Assembly (NCBI GenBank): GCA_003290165.1
Contig: QNQO01000223.1
Span: forward strand, 682,001-746,000
From: Berberis thunbergii
Taxonomy: Eukaryota > Streptophyta > Magnoliopsida > Ranunculales > Berberidaceae
Length of the DNA stretch: 64,000 nucleotides
Reading direction: 5' to 3'
In this document: positions 12,842-23,657 of the stretch, piece after piece
Layout of the letters: the number at the start of each line of letters is the position of its first letter
Numbering within the stretch: position 1 is the stretch's first letter
The notes under the pieces: generated by a model
Database searches by the model: none
Told to the model about the DNA's origin: nothing
The model's input: the letters and a program-made list of their open reading frames with translations, nothing else
Translations under genes and position numbers: made by a program

Positions 12842-13621
12842 TCATTGCTGGCAATTCTGAAGTTTGACAAAAATTTGTTGTTTAAAATCCCGTGGTAAAA
12901 ACTTCTCGCGAATCAATTTCCTCATTCTCTCCCAAGTACGAATTGGTGGTTTACCACTTTTTGAACAATCTTCACATAGTTTTTTCCACCAGGCGGCTGC
13001 TCCTCCCTTGAGCTTGTAAGCAACAAGTTTCACCTTAGAATGATCCGAAACTTCCATAAATTGGAAGAAAGCTTCGACCTCATAGAACCAATCCAATAAC
13101 GCTTCAATTTTGAAATTCACAGTGAAATTCGGAATATCCGCTTTTAACTTGTATTCCGGTAGAGCACCGTACGGACTCTGTCCCGATCTGAGACGTCTAT
13201 CATCCGTCCATCGCTTTTCTTGTTCATCCTCGATTGAATCATCATCTTCACTATCGATCTGAAAAACCGAAGTCTTCCTTTTTGGCAAGCTGATAAAACT
13301 TTCATGTTGATGTTTGGTACCGAACTCCTTCATGATTTCTTTCGGAATATCATTATTGTGCTCGAAAGAATTCTTGTCATGTCTCCGGATGGAAGTTGCA
13401 GAATCGATTTTACTGTCATTAGTTGACGGAGCTTTTCTTTCACGTTGATGAACAAACACCTTGTCTTCCATATTGAGAAGCTTCAGAAGCGATGCTAGCT
13501 GATTTTGAATACCATTGATGTCGGCTTGTAACGGTGCAATTTTGTTATCCATTGACACCGTCAAATCTTCTGAAAGCTTTGCAAGTTTTGCATCGATGGT
13601 CTCCATAATGATTTCTCCCAT
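12842..13621 (-). CDS. Gypsy gag, truncated by a stop
   Basis: A 259-codon frame starting MGEIIMETIDAKLAKLSED, with a heptad-like N-terminal helix. A charged middle section follows (DSEDDDSIEDEQEK), then the retrotransposon gag domain from about residue 165 (NFKIEALLDWFYEVEAFFQF, YKLKGGAAAWWKKL). It ends at a TGA after LQNCQQ. The next in-frame codons continue gag homology ([14 protein letters not shown]), so the stop is likely one point mutation. The CCHC knuckle is lost in the downstream deletion. Gag would form the particle. Confidence 0.9.
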   Translation of the reverse strand: MGEIIMETIDAKLAKLSEDLTVSMDNKIAPLQADINGIQNQLASLLKLLNMEDKVFVHQRERKAPSTNDSKIDSATSIRRHDKNSFEHNNDIPKEIMKEFGTKHQHESFISLPKRKTSVFQIDSEDDDSIEDEQEKRWTDDRRLRSGQSPYGALPEYKLKADIPNFTVNFKIEALLDWFYEVEAFFQFMEVSDHSKVKLVAYKLKGGAAAWWKKLCEDCSKSGKPPIRTWERMRKLIREKFLPRDFKQQIFVKLQNCQQ

Positions 13622-13753
13622 TGTTGGTTTAAGGTCGAGATGGGTGGATGGTTTTTTTTTTTTTTTTTTTTTTTTTGGAATGGTGTGTTGCGGAAGCGGG
13701 GAAAAATCGATTTCGAGGTAAGAACCTCAAAATTCACTGGCTCTGATACCAAT

Positions 13754-14158
13754 TGATGTGGTACGTGTAGGTTGAAGAAGACGATATAAATATCGTTGGG
13801 GATGCGAAGAGACGAAGGAGATGCGATAAGAAGAAAATTGTAATAATAACAAGGGGTTTGAGGGATAAAATTGTTTATTTGATTGTTTGATAAAAGATGT
13901 CCCTTACATGTTGATATCCCTCTCTATTTATACTACTCAAAGCTAAATAACCAACTTTGACAAGGAGTTGGAAAAGAAAGAAAAATTAGAAATGCTACGT
14001 TTAATAAAATAGGAGTTTCTATTTTGTCGAACTTCCTAAAACTATTGAGTTGATAAAATAGGAGTTCCTATTTTTTTGAACTTCCTAAAACTGTTGATGT
14101 GATAAAATAGGAGTTCCTATTTTTTTATAATTCCTAAAACTGTGGATGTCCTGCATCA
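13754..14158 (-). repeat. 5' LTR of the gypsy element (right copy)
   Basis: 405 bp. The PBS complement GGCTCTGATACCA sits just left of it with a 2-bp spacer. A 22-base poly-T tract lies in the leader at about 13653-13676. Confidence 0.9.
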
Positions 14159-14330
14159 GAATCACATCAGGAATCGTAGTCTTTAGCTACAAAGATTAAT
14201 CCCTTTGGAGAATGTAGGCAAGTCATCCTTGGTTACCAAACAAGACCCTTAATCTTCATGTAAGACCTCTCTTTCCTAGTACACACATATTGCTCTATCA
14301 GTTATACTGATCTTCCTTCCTAATGCCTCT

Positions 14331-14340
14331 CTATATATAG
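14331..14340 (-). promoter_or_regulatory. TATA-like box upstream of hairpin A
   Basis: CTATATATAG lies about 95 bp upstream (minus-strand sense) of the hairpin A mature site. The same position in units C and E reads CTATTAATAG (35027-35036 and 48123-48132), a weaker TATA match. Confidence 0.45.
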
Positions 14341-14509
14341 ATTTATCCACCCACCCCATGCACATTTAGGTGTCCGCAATAACGAATATGTTCTTGTGAT
14401 ATGTATGACACAGAGTCTGCAGCATGTACAGAGATGTTCATCTTTGATTCCTCTCGACGTTGTCAATGGGGCTTGATAATTTGACAATCGAATGCCTATG
14501 AAAAGGTGC

Positions 14510-14677
14510 AGGTCTAGCATGAGTGATAAGAGAGTCAAATTAGCCAAGGAGAGTGCCTATCAAGCACCATCAGGATACATAAGAATCTCTAGCTACAAGA
14601 GATTATTGGGTTTCATTGGAGAATGTCGGCAAGTCATCCTTGGCTGCCAAGCAGACTCTCTATCTTCATATAAGCCC
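14510..14677 (-). ncRNA. MIR169: MIR169 hairpin B, canonical CAGCC-type
   Basis: The minus-strand mature site is 14626-14646. It starts CAGCCAAGGATGACTTGCCG and matches the classical miR169a form over its full length. The star arm is 14539-14557 (GGCACTCTCCTTGGCTAAT), on the 3' side, and pairs with the usual two bulged bases. Outer arms (CTTATATGAAGATAGAGAG and CTCTTATCACTCATGC) extend the stem. This is the only copy in the window with the CAGCC...CGA ends. It lies in tandem with hairpin A. Confidence 0.88.
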
Positions 14678-15734
14678 TCTCTTTCTGATGACACATGCTG
14701 CTTTATAGCACCACTCTTCCTCTCAATACTAAATATAGATCTCTCCATCCACCACATGAACATTTAGGTGTCCACAATATGGAATATGTTCCTATGATAT
14801 GTATGACACAGAATCAGCATGTACATAGATGTTCATCTTCCTCTCAACGTTGCCACTAGGGCTTTATAATAAAGAATGTTAATGAACAGAAAGCAAAAAA
14901 TCAAATAAAGCTGTCTAATCCCTTGGGGATAGCCAGCCATTGACATGCTGGTTGACAACTTGAGTTGTAAAGGTTTAGTTTGACCGTTTAACTTCTCAAA
15001 GGCTGTGTCTATCCATAAAATGTTTCATATCACCATATAGTGCAGAGATTTGCACATTTTTATGGAATAGTTTCAGTAACCCTGCTATTGATTGTCTTGA
15101 CGGAGGACCAAATTCAAATTGATGCTTCAGTAAGACAGGGCAAAGAAATGAACCCAATTTTTTTTAAGGATCCATATAATGATTACCACATCACTTTTCG
15201 AACCAACTCTTAATGTTTAGAGCTATTAGCTTCATAATATTTTTCTATCATTGAATCAAAACATATTAAAAAAATGAGAAAAGTAATTTTGGAAGGCATC
15301 ATATCCAACAGTATATGTATTATGGGTCACAAAAGTTAGAATTGTCAAAATGCATCACATGACAGAAAGTTGGTCAGAATTCCATCTCTTTGTGATCTCC
15401 CATCAGAATTCTATCTTTGATTATTATCCTCAGTCATGCAGAAAGACATGGAGCGAGCAGCATCAAGTATGGGTCAATGGATATGTATCACAAGAATATA
15501 TTCCTATCTTGGCATCTAAAAGATTGAATTAAAAGTCTGTTTTTCGAGATGAGATAAGAAACCCAAGTGAGGTGAGATGATAACTATAAGGAAACTTAAT
15601 TAGGACACCCATCTCATCTTCAAAGGAAACTTAATGATATCAATCTCATCTTCCTGTACATCGATCTATAAATAGAGGCTCTTGCATTGGAGAACCAGGG
15701 CATGGAGTGTAGTACATCAATCTATAAATGGGAG
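14678..15734. promoter_or_regulatory. Divergent spacer between minus hairpin B and the first plus set
   Basis: This is the shared upstream region. A TATA-like CTAAATATAG at 14730-14739 faces hairpin B. TATAAATAG at 15667-15675, followed by AGGCTCTTGCATTGGAGAACC, faces the plus hairpins, and the same layout recurs at 37068-37100 and 54008-54040. Local duplication has made a second TATAAATG at 15723-15730. No protein-coding frame is convincing. A bidirectional promoter is inferred from layout only. Confidence 0.5.
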
Positions 15735-15888
15735 TCTCACATGAAGATGTAGAGTCATGTTGGGTAGCCAAGGATGATTTGCCTAATATCCACAAAAGGG
15801 TCTCGCCATGTACGGACTCAATGTGCCTAATGTGGTTCACAGGCGGTCTCCTTGGCTAACCCAACTGTCTCTTAATCATCGTGCAAGA
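15735..15888 (+). ncRNA. MIR169: MIR169 hairpin, plus set 1, first (a)
   Basis: Mature site 15765-15785 with one internal change (AGCCAAGGATGATTTGCC). Star site 15842-15860 (GGCGGTCTCCTTGGCTAAC). The stem base pairs TCTCACATGAAGATGTAGAG with CTCTTAATCATCGTGCAAGA. The changed base makes this the most divergent mature sequence of the three 'a' copies. Confidence 0.85.
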
Positions 15889-15956
15889 CTGTCTTTTCTT
15901 TAATTCCCTAAAGCCATACAAACATGCAGGATCAATAATGCATGAAGATGGAATGA

Positions 15957-16121
15957 AGGCCTTACATGATGATGAAGAATCGTGTTTGGTAGCCAAGGAT
16001 GACTTGCCTACATTCTGCAAAAGGGTCACACTCTCCCTTGTGGCCTTTATTATGTCCCTGATGTGATCATTAGGCAGTCTCCTTGGCTAATCTAACCGTT
16101 TCTTATTCCTCATGCAAGGCT
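15957..16121 (+). ncRNA. MIR169: MIR169 hairpin, plus set 1, second (b)
   Basis: Mature site 15990-16010 with the consensus core AGCCAAGGATGACTTGCC. Star site 16073-16091 (GGCAGTCTCCTTGGCTAAT). The long loop contains CTGATGTG.TCA.TAGGCAG, shared with the 'b' copies at 37400 and 54337. The stem base CTTACATGATGATGAAGA pairs with TTATTCCTCATGCAAGG. Confidence 0.9.
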
Positions 16122-16178
16122 CTCTTTTCTTTCCTAAAAGCTATACATGCAGACCAACAATGAATGACGATGAAATGT

Positions 16179-16328
16179 GGATCTTACATGAAGATGAAGA
16201 GTCATTTTGGTAGCCAAGGATGACTTGCCCATATTGTCAAAGTGGTCATCTCGTCCCTGACCCTAATGTGGTTCATTGGCAGGATCTCCTTGGCTAACCT
16301 GGCTGACTCTTTTCTCTCATGCTAGATC
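16179..16328 (+). ncRNA. MIR169: MIR169 hairpin, plus set 1, third (c)
   Basis: Mature site 16211-16231, ending ...TTGCCCA. Star site 16278-16298 (GGCAGGATCTCCTTGGCTAA), which carries an extra GA compared with the other stars. The loop includes CTGACCCTAATGTGGTTCA, the mark of the 'c' copies. Confidence 0.88.
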
Positions 16329-16405
16329 CTTGTTTCTCAGATCTATGTACAAGGAAATGTATAGAACTTTTGAACAAGTTTTGAAAATTGATGATAAATC
16401 AAATA

Positions 16406-16926
16406 TGACTCTCATCGCGCGATCATACACATGACAAAGATCATCTATTACGAGGATCCAAGTATTTTAGTTCAGGCTTGACTCGTAAAGCTCGGAAAGA
16501 CAGGTCCTACCATTAAAGCCCAAAATGGACCTTCAGAACGTAATCAGAGGCCCGAATCCAAACCCAACGAGACTCTTCCTTTAAGAGGAAAGATGTCACG
16601 AATGAGACGAGTCATGGCGGGAATCACTCCCCCAAGGACGTATCTCCATGAAGGAGGAGACTGTTACAAAGAACGTCTCCCCTCATCACGCCCCACATGC
16701 TTAAGTCACGCAGAGAATTAATAACGAACATTATATAAGGTAATGAAAACACTCGACAAAGGTATGCAATTTTTTAACTGAACTCTGTCCAGATTTTGTC
16801 TTCTCCCAAATATTTATTGATTTAAGCATCAAAGTGCATTCGAACCACAAAAATTGTAGTCTTTGGCAATCTAACTCTTGTTTTGCAAGTCAGATCACCA
16901 GGAGACCAAATTTGGACGCATCATCA
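16406..16926 (+). mobile_element. Probable solo LTR, about 521 bp
   Basis: TGACTCTCATCG...GACGCATCATCA is flanked by CAAATA on both sides (16400-16405 and 16927-16932). It contains a TATA-like TTATATAAGG at about 16732. The paralogous site in unit 2 (near 37785-37850) lacks it. No coding sequence. The strand is a guess from the TATA box. The exact boundary is uncertain by one base because the flanking repeat is 6 rather than 5 bp. Confidence 0.65.
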
Positions 16927-16932
16927 CAAATA

Positions 16933-17293
16933 ACATTCCAAATAGTTAGAAGTCGACCAGCTGCTGAAGGATGAGTTCTGACTTGTTGAATTCCGTTTAT
17001 ACATATTGACGGTGATATAGTGGATTGATCCTGCTAATAAATTTGTTGTAACTTGTTGAGATAACCTCCCGTCAAGCTTAGTAAGTACTAGTAGGCTTTA
17101 GCTCATGTGTATCGACCCCCTCCTTTAGTGATTCAAATTTAAGTTTTGAGTCGTACTTAATGTTAATTTATTCAAACAATTAATATGTAGTTGAAAGTGT
17201 ATTTTGTTCACTTATTAATGAAGATGTAGATCAATGGTATTTTGTCTAGATATAGTTGAATCTGCAATGTTTAATTGATAGATAGTCTGCCTA
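16933..17293. other. Unit-1 right end, non-coding
   Basis: It begins ACATTCCAAATAGTTAG, matching unit 2 and 3 sequence after the third plus hairpin, then diverges. No gene seen. Confidence 0.4.
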
Positions 17294-18300
17294 TATTATC
17301 TTTAAACACCATTCATATCTTCTTTTTTTTTTTTTTTTTTTTGGAAAAGCTATAGATAGCGGAGATTAATTACGATGACCAAACCTATAGAAATAAGAAA
17401 AGCTTATTACTTTCGATCATACAAATTGGCAATTTGCCCGAAGCATCTTCAAATATATACATTTTTAACTCCTCAGTGTACGAGCTATAGGAATGATTCC
17501 TATAAATTCAGTGGTCAGATAGAGTAGAGAGGTGCAAGATGATCTGTTGCCCTATAGGTTTGCCGAACATTGTGCATGATCTAGTTGTTATCAAGCTTCC
17601 CCAGTTTAGTTTTAATTCATCTAATTACCAAATGTCAAACACTCCATGGAGTGTTTATGTACGTCCTTCAGATATGAGTATGCAACTGAAGAGTCCACAC
17701 ACAGTTCTAGCTTACGAATGTCATATCTGTTTGCTACCTGCAGCCACACCTTGTTTTTAACCAGAGTAGGCTACAATGACCTTTCCTTTCTCGTTTCCTA
17801 GAATTGCTCCATAGCCTCTTCACATCCCCTTCATAGATCCGTCTGAGTTTGCTTTGATCCTGCCCGGTCGGTTTTTCCCAAGTGTATTTGGTAACTAGTT
17901 TGTATTGAGAAAAACAGTATCTATTCTCCATGCATGCAATAAGTTGTCAACAGTAATTGTCCTCTACTCCTTTACTTTAATCTCCACAGAAGAAGCTTTG
18001 AATATCTCCTCCACAGTCTTATTAACCAAGTTTATGCCAACTGCATGTGTCCTGTTTTCTGAATGCCCTCTGATTTCTCTCAGCCCGTATATGTTAGATA
18101 GTAGATAGTTTGCATTAAAAGTTGTTGGAGATGTTGGATCGAGTTGAGCATGTAAATTTAGTCCCACATAGATTAAGGATCTACATCATGTGAAGTTAAT
18201 AAGAGTTCTCCACTTTGGCGAGACTTGAGTCTACCCTAGCAAGGGTAAAGCTCCACCTCGGCACTAGGGTGTATGGTTTTTACTAATTGGGCTTTACCGC
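17294..18300 (+). repeat. Segmental duplicate, unit 2 left part
   Basis: This pairs with 45251-46117 in the same order and orientation. Unit 3 lacks about 90 bp corresponding to 17548-17640. The Tekay-type element interrupts the copy at 18300/28036, and the uninterrupted junction is seen near 46117. The stretch 18130-18300 (TGTTGGATCGAGTTGAGC...TAGTCCCACATAG) resembles the TRIM LTR at 33877 and is probably an old TRIM relic. Confidence 0.88.
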
Positions 18301-20736
18301 TGTCACGCCCTGACCCGCCACGGGAATCGCAACGTGCTGATGCGTGAACTAACACCTACACAGGCGGATCGTAACCGGCCACAACATCATAATATAACAC
18401 ATTCTTGATACGATAAACAAACGGAAATAAAACTACGCTAAAATTTGAACAAAATAGATATATATTTGATTCGCCCCGCCAGAGTCATAGCGACAAAAAC
18501 AAGTATTCAAACATCTAGTTTAACAATATAGTACACTAGAAATACAGAGAAAGCAAAACATACCCGTACAGGGTGGACACAACCCAAAAAGCACAAAATG
18601 CTCCTATAACGAAAAACGGGGCCTACGCGCCACGATCAGCAGGAACTCCAACACTGCCTGCACTCCAATAGAAGCACACCCCTTGCGGGGTCAGCAAAGC
18701 ACAAAGCTAGCTGGTGCGAGCGAACTAAATACAAATAACGGAATAATAAAATAAGGAAAATTCATGCCACACAACAATGAATAAGCAACAAGTTCTAAAG
18801 TCTAAATCACACCGTGTCTCTAAGGATAATGTTTCTAAGTTCAAGCAACAACACAAATATTTCAGATTCAACAATAACTACCAGTTTATTATATATGCCG
18901 GTCATTACACACGATTCAAACATGGTAAATATCAAGCAATGAAAATAAAACAATCTCATAATTCTTCCTAGCCTCCTAGGTATAGCAATCAAGTTGAAAT
19001 CAGAAATCCTGTAAAATCCTGTATAAGTGTCTCATATCGTAGGTATCCGCATACCCTACGAATGTCTCTCACCCAGACACATCCCACAACGTGCACCAGT
19101 ACCACTTCGGGCTTGTTTGTATCCTAATGGGGTGCCATCTGCCAGGATACAAACTCAAACATCCCGAACGACTGGCCTAACACGGCCAACCTAACATAAT
19201 CAAAGTCAAGCGCGCTGGGAGGGAAAGCGAGTAATCTCCAAAGCACGTCCTCCGGGACCCGTCCTACTGCACTCTATAGTGGCAAGTGCGTGCGGGAGCT
19301 CACCGCACCTCAGCAAGCTTGCCACATGCAGTAGCGTCCACAATGTCAGGTGCGAGTCATCTCAAGCACCATCCAACTCTCGATGCGAGCAAGCTCCTAA
19401 GCATCGGCAAACAGGCATTATAGCGGGGTAAAGACACTTATACTACTATCCACATACACAAATGAGGAGTCTGTGCATAACCAAATGTACAAGCGTGCTA
19501 TCATAAATAATTTGGTAATTTTTTTATAAAATCACGACTATGCCAGGGTCCCAACATGACCCAATTCACCACAATAAATTTACTCGAGTCGCTTATCATA
19601 CATGCTCAAGACTCGAAAATCCACGGTAACATGATAGGCTATGCAAACTAGAAAACAAAGCATACCAGTCTCATGTCATTACACCAAAGCCTAATCACAC
19701 CAAAATTACTATTCGATTTCATTCAAGTATCATGCTTTATGAAAATCCAATGCATAATTCATTCACACATAACTAACACAATCCTCGAAATATCTGAAAA
19801 CTCCAAATTTCATATTTGGATTCAATTCTACACAATTGACGGTATACTATAAAAATTCATTTTAGGATTTCAAGTAATTATTTTATCAAAATAAATATTA
19901 TAATTCCACTCACCTGGCAGAATGGATTTTCAAAACCCAATTCCTACCAGTCGAAGCTCCAAACACGCAAAACCACGAATGCGGGACCACGAAAATTCTA
20001 AAACTGCAAGGCGGACTCGAAAATGAGCAAACTAGCCGAAAACTGAAATAAATAAATACAAGCGGCGCATGACTGAAAGGAAAACTTACAGGCAATAGGA
20101 ATTCGGCAACCACCCCGCCGAATGGGCGAAAACGCGTTGAAACCCTCCCTACTCCGGTCTGATCGCTACCAAACTGCACAACAGCATGCAAAAGAGTCTA
20201 AGGACTCTCGAAGACACGAAAATGAGGCTCACCCACGCACCCAAAGCCCGGTTTCACGCCGAGGAACCCTCCAAACAAACATGCACCATGATTTTTTGAA
20301 AATTTTTTTGGCCAACCCCAAAACAGTCTTGCATGTCGGTTCTAAGGGCTCCCAAGGACGCCACCAAGGCCCTAACACGGCTGATCGGGGCTAAGGAAAC
20401 CGATCAAACCCCAAACCAAAAGAAAACTGATTTTTTTTTTTGAAAAAAAAACAACTAAGAAATACAGAGGGGAAAGAGGAGAGGACGAACCGAGGAGGAG
20501 GAGGAGAGCTGTGGGGGAGAAATCACCCAAAATCACCGAAAAATCGCTGAAGAAATGGCGAGGAGCTCCCTGCGTCTCTCGCTGGAACGAACAGAAAAAA
20601 AAAAAAAGAGAAGAAGAAAAGGGGGGAGGAGGGGTCGTTCTATTTTAAAGGGGTGGGTTGCTATGTGCCCCCACCACCTTTGCTGAGTACACCTCGGCTT
20701 AAAAAAACTTTTTTTTTAAAACACGCAGATCTCACA
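18301..20736 (-). repeat. 3' LTR of the Tekay-type element
   Basis: 2436 bp, TG...CA ends in minus sense (TGTGAGATCTGCG...GGGCGTGACA). The pol stop codon overlaps its first five bases. Frames inside (for example 19910-20191) repeat in the other LTR and are not genes. Confidence 0.93.
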
Positions 20737-21085
20737 TCATACACACCTTAAAAGAGATCTCGTCCTCGAGATCGGACAAAAGCCACGACAAGAAAACATA
20801 GGCAAAAAGCTCGGGGTATTTCTGTCTCATCTGATCCTCCAGCTCCCAAGTCACGTCACCCGCTCGGTGGCTCCACTGAACCTTCACTATCCTCCGACGA
20901 AGTTGTTTCACATCATCATCAACAATGGCTACTGGCCTCACTGGATACGTCAACTCATCCGCAATTTCTACTTCAGCAAGCTCTATAATCTGTGATGGAT
21001 CTGCCAAACACTTCCGCAACATGGATACGTGAAACACGTCGTGGATACCTGACATACTCTGCGGCAAAGCCAATCTGTAGGCCAC
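20732..21085 (-). pseudogene. Tekay pol C-terminus with chromodomain-like tail
   Basis: It starts AYRLALPQSMSGIHDVFHVS, the integrase C-terminal GPY/F-adjacent region. It continues through PVAIVDDDVKQLRRR and IVKVQWSH....VTWELEDQMRQKYPELF, the pattern of chromoviral chromodomains, which bind histone marks and steer insertion. It ends at a TGA in the LTR. It is separated by a stop or frameshift from the integrase core frame, and is thus a part of a broken pol. Confidence 0.85.
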
Positions 21086-21117
21086 TGGTCCTATCCTCTC
21101 AGTAATCTCATATGGCC

Positions 21118-21588
21118 CTACATACCTCGGTGCAAGTTTCCCACGACTTCGAAACCTAAAACTCCGCGCATCGGGGAAACTTTCAGAAAAACCCTGTCAC
21201 CAACATCAAACGCCAACTCCTTACGCCTCCTATCAGCGTAACTCTTCTGTCTACTCTGGGCCGTCAACAACCGCGCTCTAATCAGCTCTATCTTCTCAGT
21301 AGTTTCTCTGATCACATCCGGCCCCATCACAACTGACTCTCCAATCTCTGCCCAACAAACAGGGGACCTACACGGTCGTCCATAGAGTGCCTCAAACGGT
21401 GCCATGCCAATACTTACGTGGTAGCTGTTGTTGTACGCAAACTCGCATAACGGTAGGTGATCTTCCCAACTGCCCCCAAAGTTTAAAATGCATGCTCTAA
21501 GCATGTCTTCCACTACTTGATTCACTCGCTCAGATTGGCCATCTGTCTGTGGATGATAAGCTGTACTCATGTCCAATCTAGTACCCAT
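21118..21588 (-). pseudogene. Tekay integrase core, C-terminal half
   Basis: It opens with MGTRLDMSTAYHPQTDGQSE, containing the third catalytic acidic residue (GQSERVN). It runs through FGGSWEDHLPLCEFAYNNSYH and ALYGRPCRSPVCW to VGDRVFLKVSPM, the integrase C-terminal SH3-like region. A frame break near 21590-21690 separates it from the upstream core. Confidence 0.88.
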
Positions 21589-21674
21589 AGCTTGCTGAAA
21601 GCTCTGCCAGAAGTGGGCTGTGAAAAGCGGATCTCTGTCGGATACAATCGAAACAGGCGACCCATGAAGGCGAA

Positions 21675-22760
21675 CTATCTCCCGAATGAATCGAACAATA
21701 CCGCTAGACTGTCTGCCGTCCGATTCATACTAACAGGAATGAAATGTGCACACTTCGTCAACCGATCAACAATGACCCATATCGACTCATTACCTTTCCT
21801 CGACCGTGGAAGTCCATCGATGAAATCCATAGTGATATACTCCCACTTCCACGTCGGGATATCCAATGGATGCAATAACCCAGACGGTCTCTGATGCTCG
21901 GCTTTCACCTGCTGACAAGTCGCACACCGTGCCACAAACTCTCCAATGTCTTTCTTCATGCCATGCCACCAGAAAGAACGTCTCAAATCTTGATACATCT
22001 TCGTTCCACCGGGATGAATGGTGAAACGAGATCTATGAGCTTCCTGTAAGATATCTCTTCGCAACTCCTCATCAGACGAAACACAAAGCCGCCCACGAAA
22101 TCGCAACCCTCCATCTGAACCCACTGACCAATCGGTAGGGCACTCATCCAATGTGTCCACTACCAAATCTGCTATCTGCCTCGTAATCACTGGATCAGAG
22201 GTCTGTCTCTCCACCACTCTAATGATCAACGACGGATAAACTGCTAAACTCGCTATCATGCTGCCCTCTGTACTGAAAGTAGGCTGAACTGCAAATGAAG
22301 CTAATGTCTCAAGTGTTCGGTACTCCTGAATCATCATGGTTGCCATCACTACATGTCGCCTACTCAAGGCATCTGCAACCACATTGGCCCTACCAGGCTG
22401 ATACTGTATCTCGAAGTCATAGCTGCTAAGGAAATCAACCCATCGTTGTTGCCTCATATTCAACTCCCTCTGAGTGAATAAGTACTTCAAACTCTTGTGA
22501 TCTGTGAACAACTCAAACCTCTCACCATACAGATAATGTCTCCAGATCTTCAAAGCAAAGACTACGGCTGCCGACTCTAAATCATGTGTCAGATATTTTC
22601 GCTCGTGTGGTTTCAACTGTCGAGACGCATAGGCTACGACCTTCTTGCCTTGCATCAACACTCCACCCAATCCTGTACCGCAAGCATCAGTAAATACCAC
22701 CAGTCGGCTACCAGGTGTCGGAATAGTCAACACTGGTGCGGAAGTCAACCGAAGCTTCAA
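21675..22760 (-). pseudogene. Tekay RNase H and integrase N-terminal half
   Basis: 361 codons. RNase H begins with [15 protein letters not shown] and includes [24 protein letters not shown] and NVVADALSR. The integrase zinc finger follows ([20 protein letters not shown] with histidines, then [12 protein letters not shown]), then the core start [12 protein letters not shown] with the first catalytic Asp. It ends by frameshift near 21675. A stop just upstream (after SEKCE) cuts it from RT. Confidence 0.92.
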
Positions 22761-22772
22761 AGTTTCAAAAGC

Positions 22773-23552
22773 TTATTCACACTTTTCTGACCATACAAAA
22801 GGAACATTCTTTCTAGTTAACTGAGTGAGTGGTGCCGCAATCAAAGAAAATTTCTCGATAAACCGTCGGTAATAATCGGCCAAACCCAGAAAACTACGAA
22901 TCTCTGTCACACTACTAGGTCGTCTCCAAGACTTCACTGCCTCGACTTTCTCAGGGTCCACTGCAATACCTCCACTAGAAATAACATGCCCAAGAAATCG
23001 AACTTCAGGCTCCCAAAAGTGACACTTACTGAACTTCGCATACAACTGATTTTCTCTAAGTATCTGCAAAACAATGCGAAGGTGTTCTCTGTGCTCCTCT
23101 AAACTCCTCGAGTACACTAAGATATCATCAATGAAGATTACCACAAACTTGTCCAGGTACGGACTGAACAATCTATTCATCAAATCCATGAAGAAAGCTG
23201 GTGCATTTGTCAATCCAAATGGCATGACTGGAAACTCATACAAGCCATAACGGGTCCGAAAAGCGGTAATTGGAATGGAATGTTCCTCCACTCTCATCTG
23301 ATGGTACCCAGACTGCAAATCTAACTGTGAAAACACTACGGCTCCCCTCAACTGATCCAATAGATCATCAATCCGAGGCAATGGATACTTATTCTTGATG
23401 GTCACTTTATTCAAATCTCGATAATCTATGCACATCCTCAATGATCCATCCTTCTTGGATACAAATATTGCTGGAGCTCCCCAAGGTGAATTGCTCGGAC
23501 GAATAAACCCCTTACGAAGCAACTCATCAAGCTGTACTTTCATCTCTTCCAA
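22773..23552 (-). pseudogene. Tekay reverse transcriptase
   Basis: 259 codons with RT blocks [70 protein letters not shown] and the catalytic FIDD (residues 140-143). It is closed by a stop at 22773 where RNase H should continue, and is separated upstream from protease by another stop. Catalytic residues look intact. Confidence 0.93.
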
Positions 23553-23657
23553 TTACTTAGGTGCAAGCCTGTATGCCGATTTAGAGATAGGTGCAGTACC
23601 AGGAACCAGGTCAATTCGAAACTCTACCTCACGACGTGGAGGGATACCAGGAATCTC

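Larger units (their letters stand above)
9875..14158 (-). mobile_element. Ty3/gypsy LTR retrotransposon, internally deleted
   Basis: The 4284-bp element is bounded by GAATC target duplications. LTRs are 409 bp (9875-10283) and 405 bp (13754-14158), both TGATGTGGTACGTG...CATCA, and differ mainly by a 4-bp TGCA repeat. On the minus strand the PBS, complementary to initiator-Met tRNA (TGGTATCAGAGCC), abuts the right LTR, and a PPT (AAAGAAGGGGAGCC) abuts the left LTR. Gag and pol lie in one reading frame, separated by a single TGA. The gag C-terminus, CCHC knuckle and protease are missing through an in-frame deletion. The pol 3' end reads [16 protein letters not shown], a chromovirus-like ending, but I see no chromodomain. 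Confidence 0.93.
9817..14267 (-). ncRNA. MIR169: MIR169 hairpin A, split by a gypsy element
   Basis: The mature-arm site lies at 14215-14235 and reads, on the minus strand, TAACCAAGGATGACTTGCC, one base off the usual TAGCC start. The star arm lies 4.3 kb away at 9848-9866 and is eroded. Comparison with hairpin C shows that the two halves join exactly at GAATC, which is duplicated around the inserted element (9870-9874 and 14159-14163). The insertion therefore fell in the hairpin loop. A normal precursor cannot form from this locus unless the element is removed. Confidence 0.82.

Noticed and set aside
18777..18971. Identical-looking small frames at 18777 and 26064, and at 19910 and 27182
   Set aside because: They repeat because they lie in the two LTRs of the same element; no protein homology.
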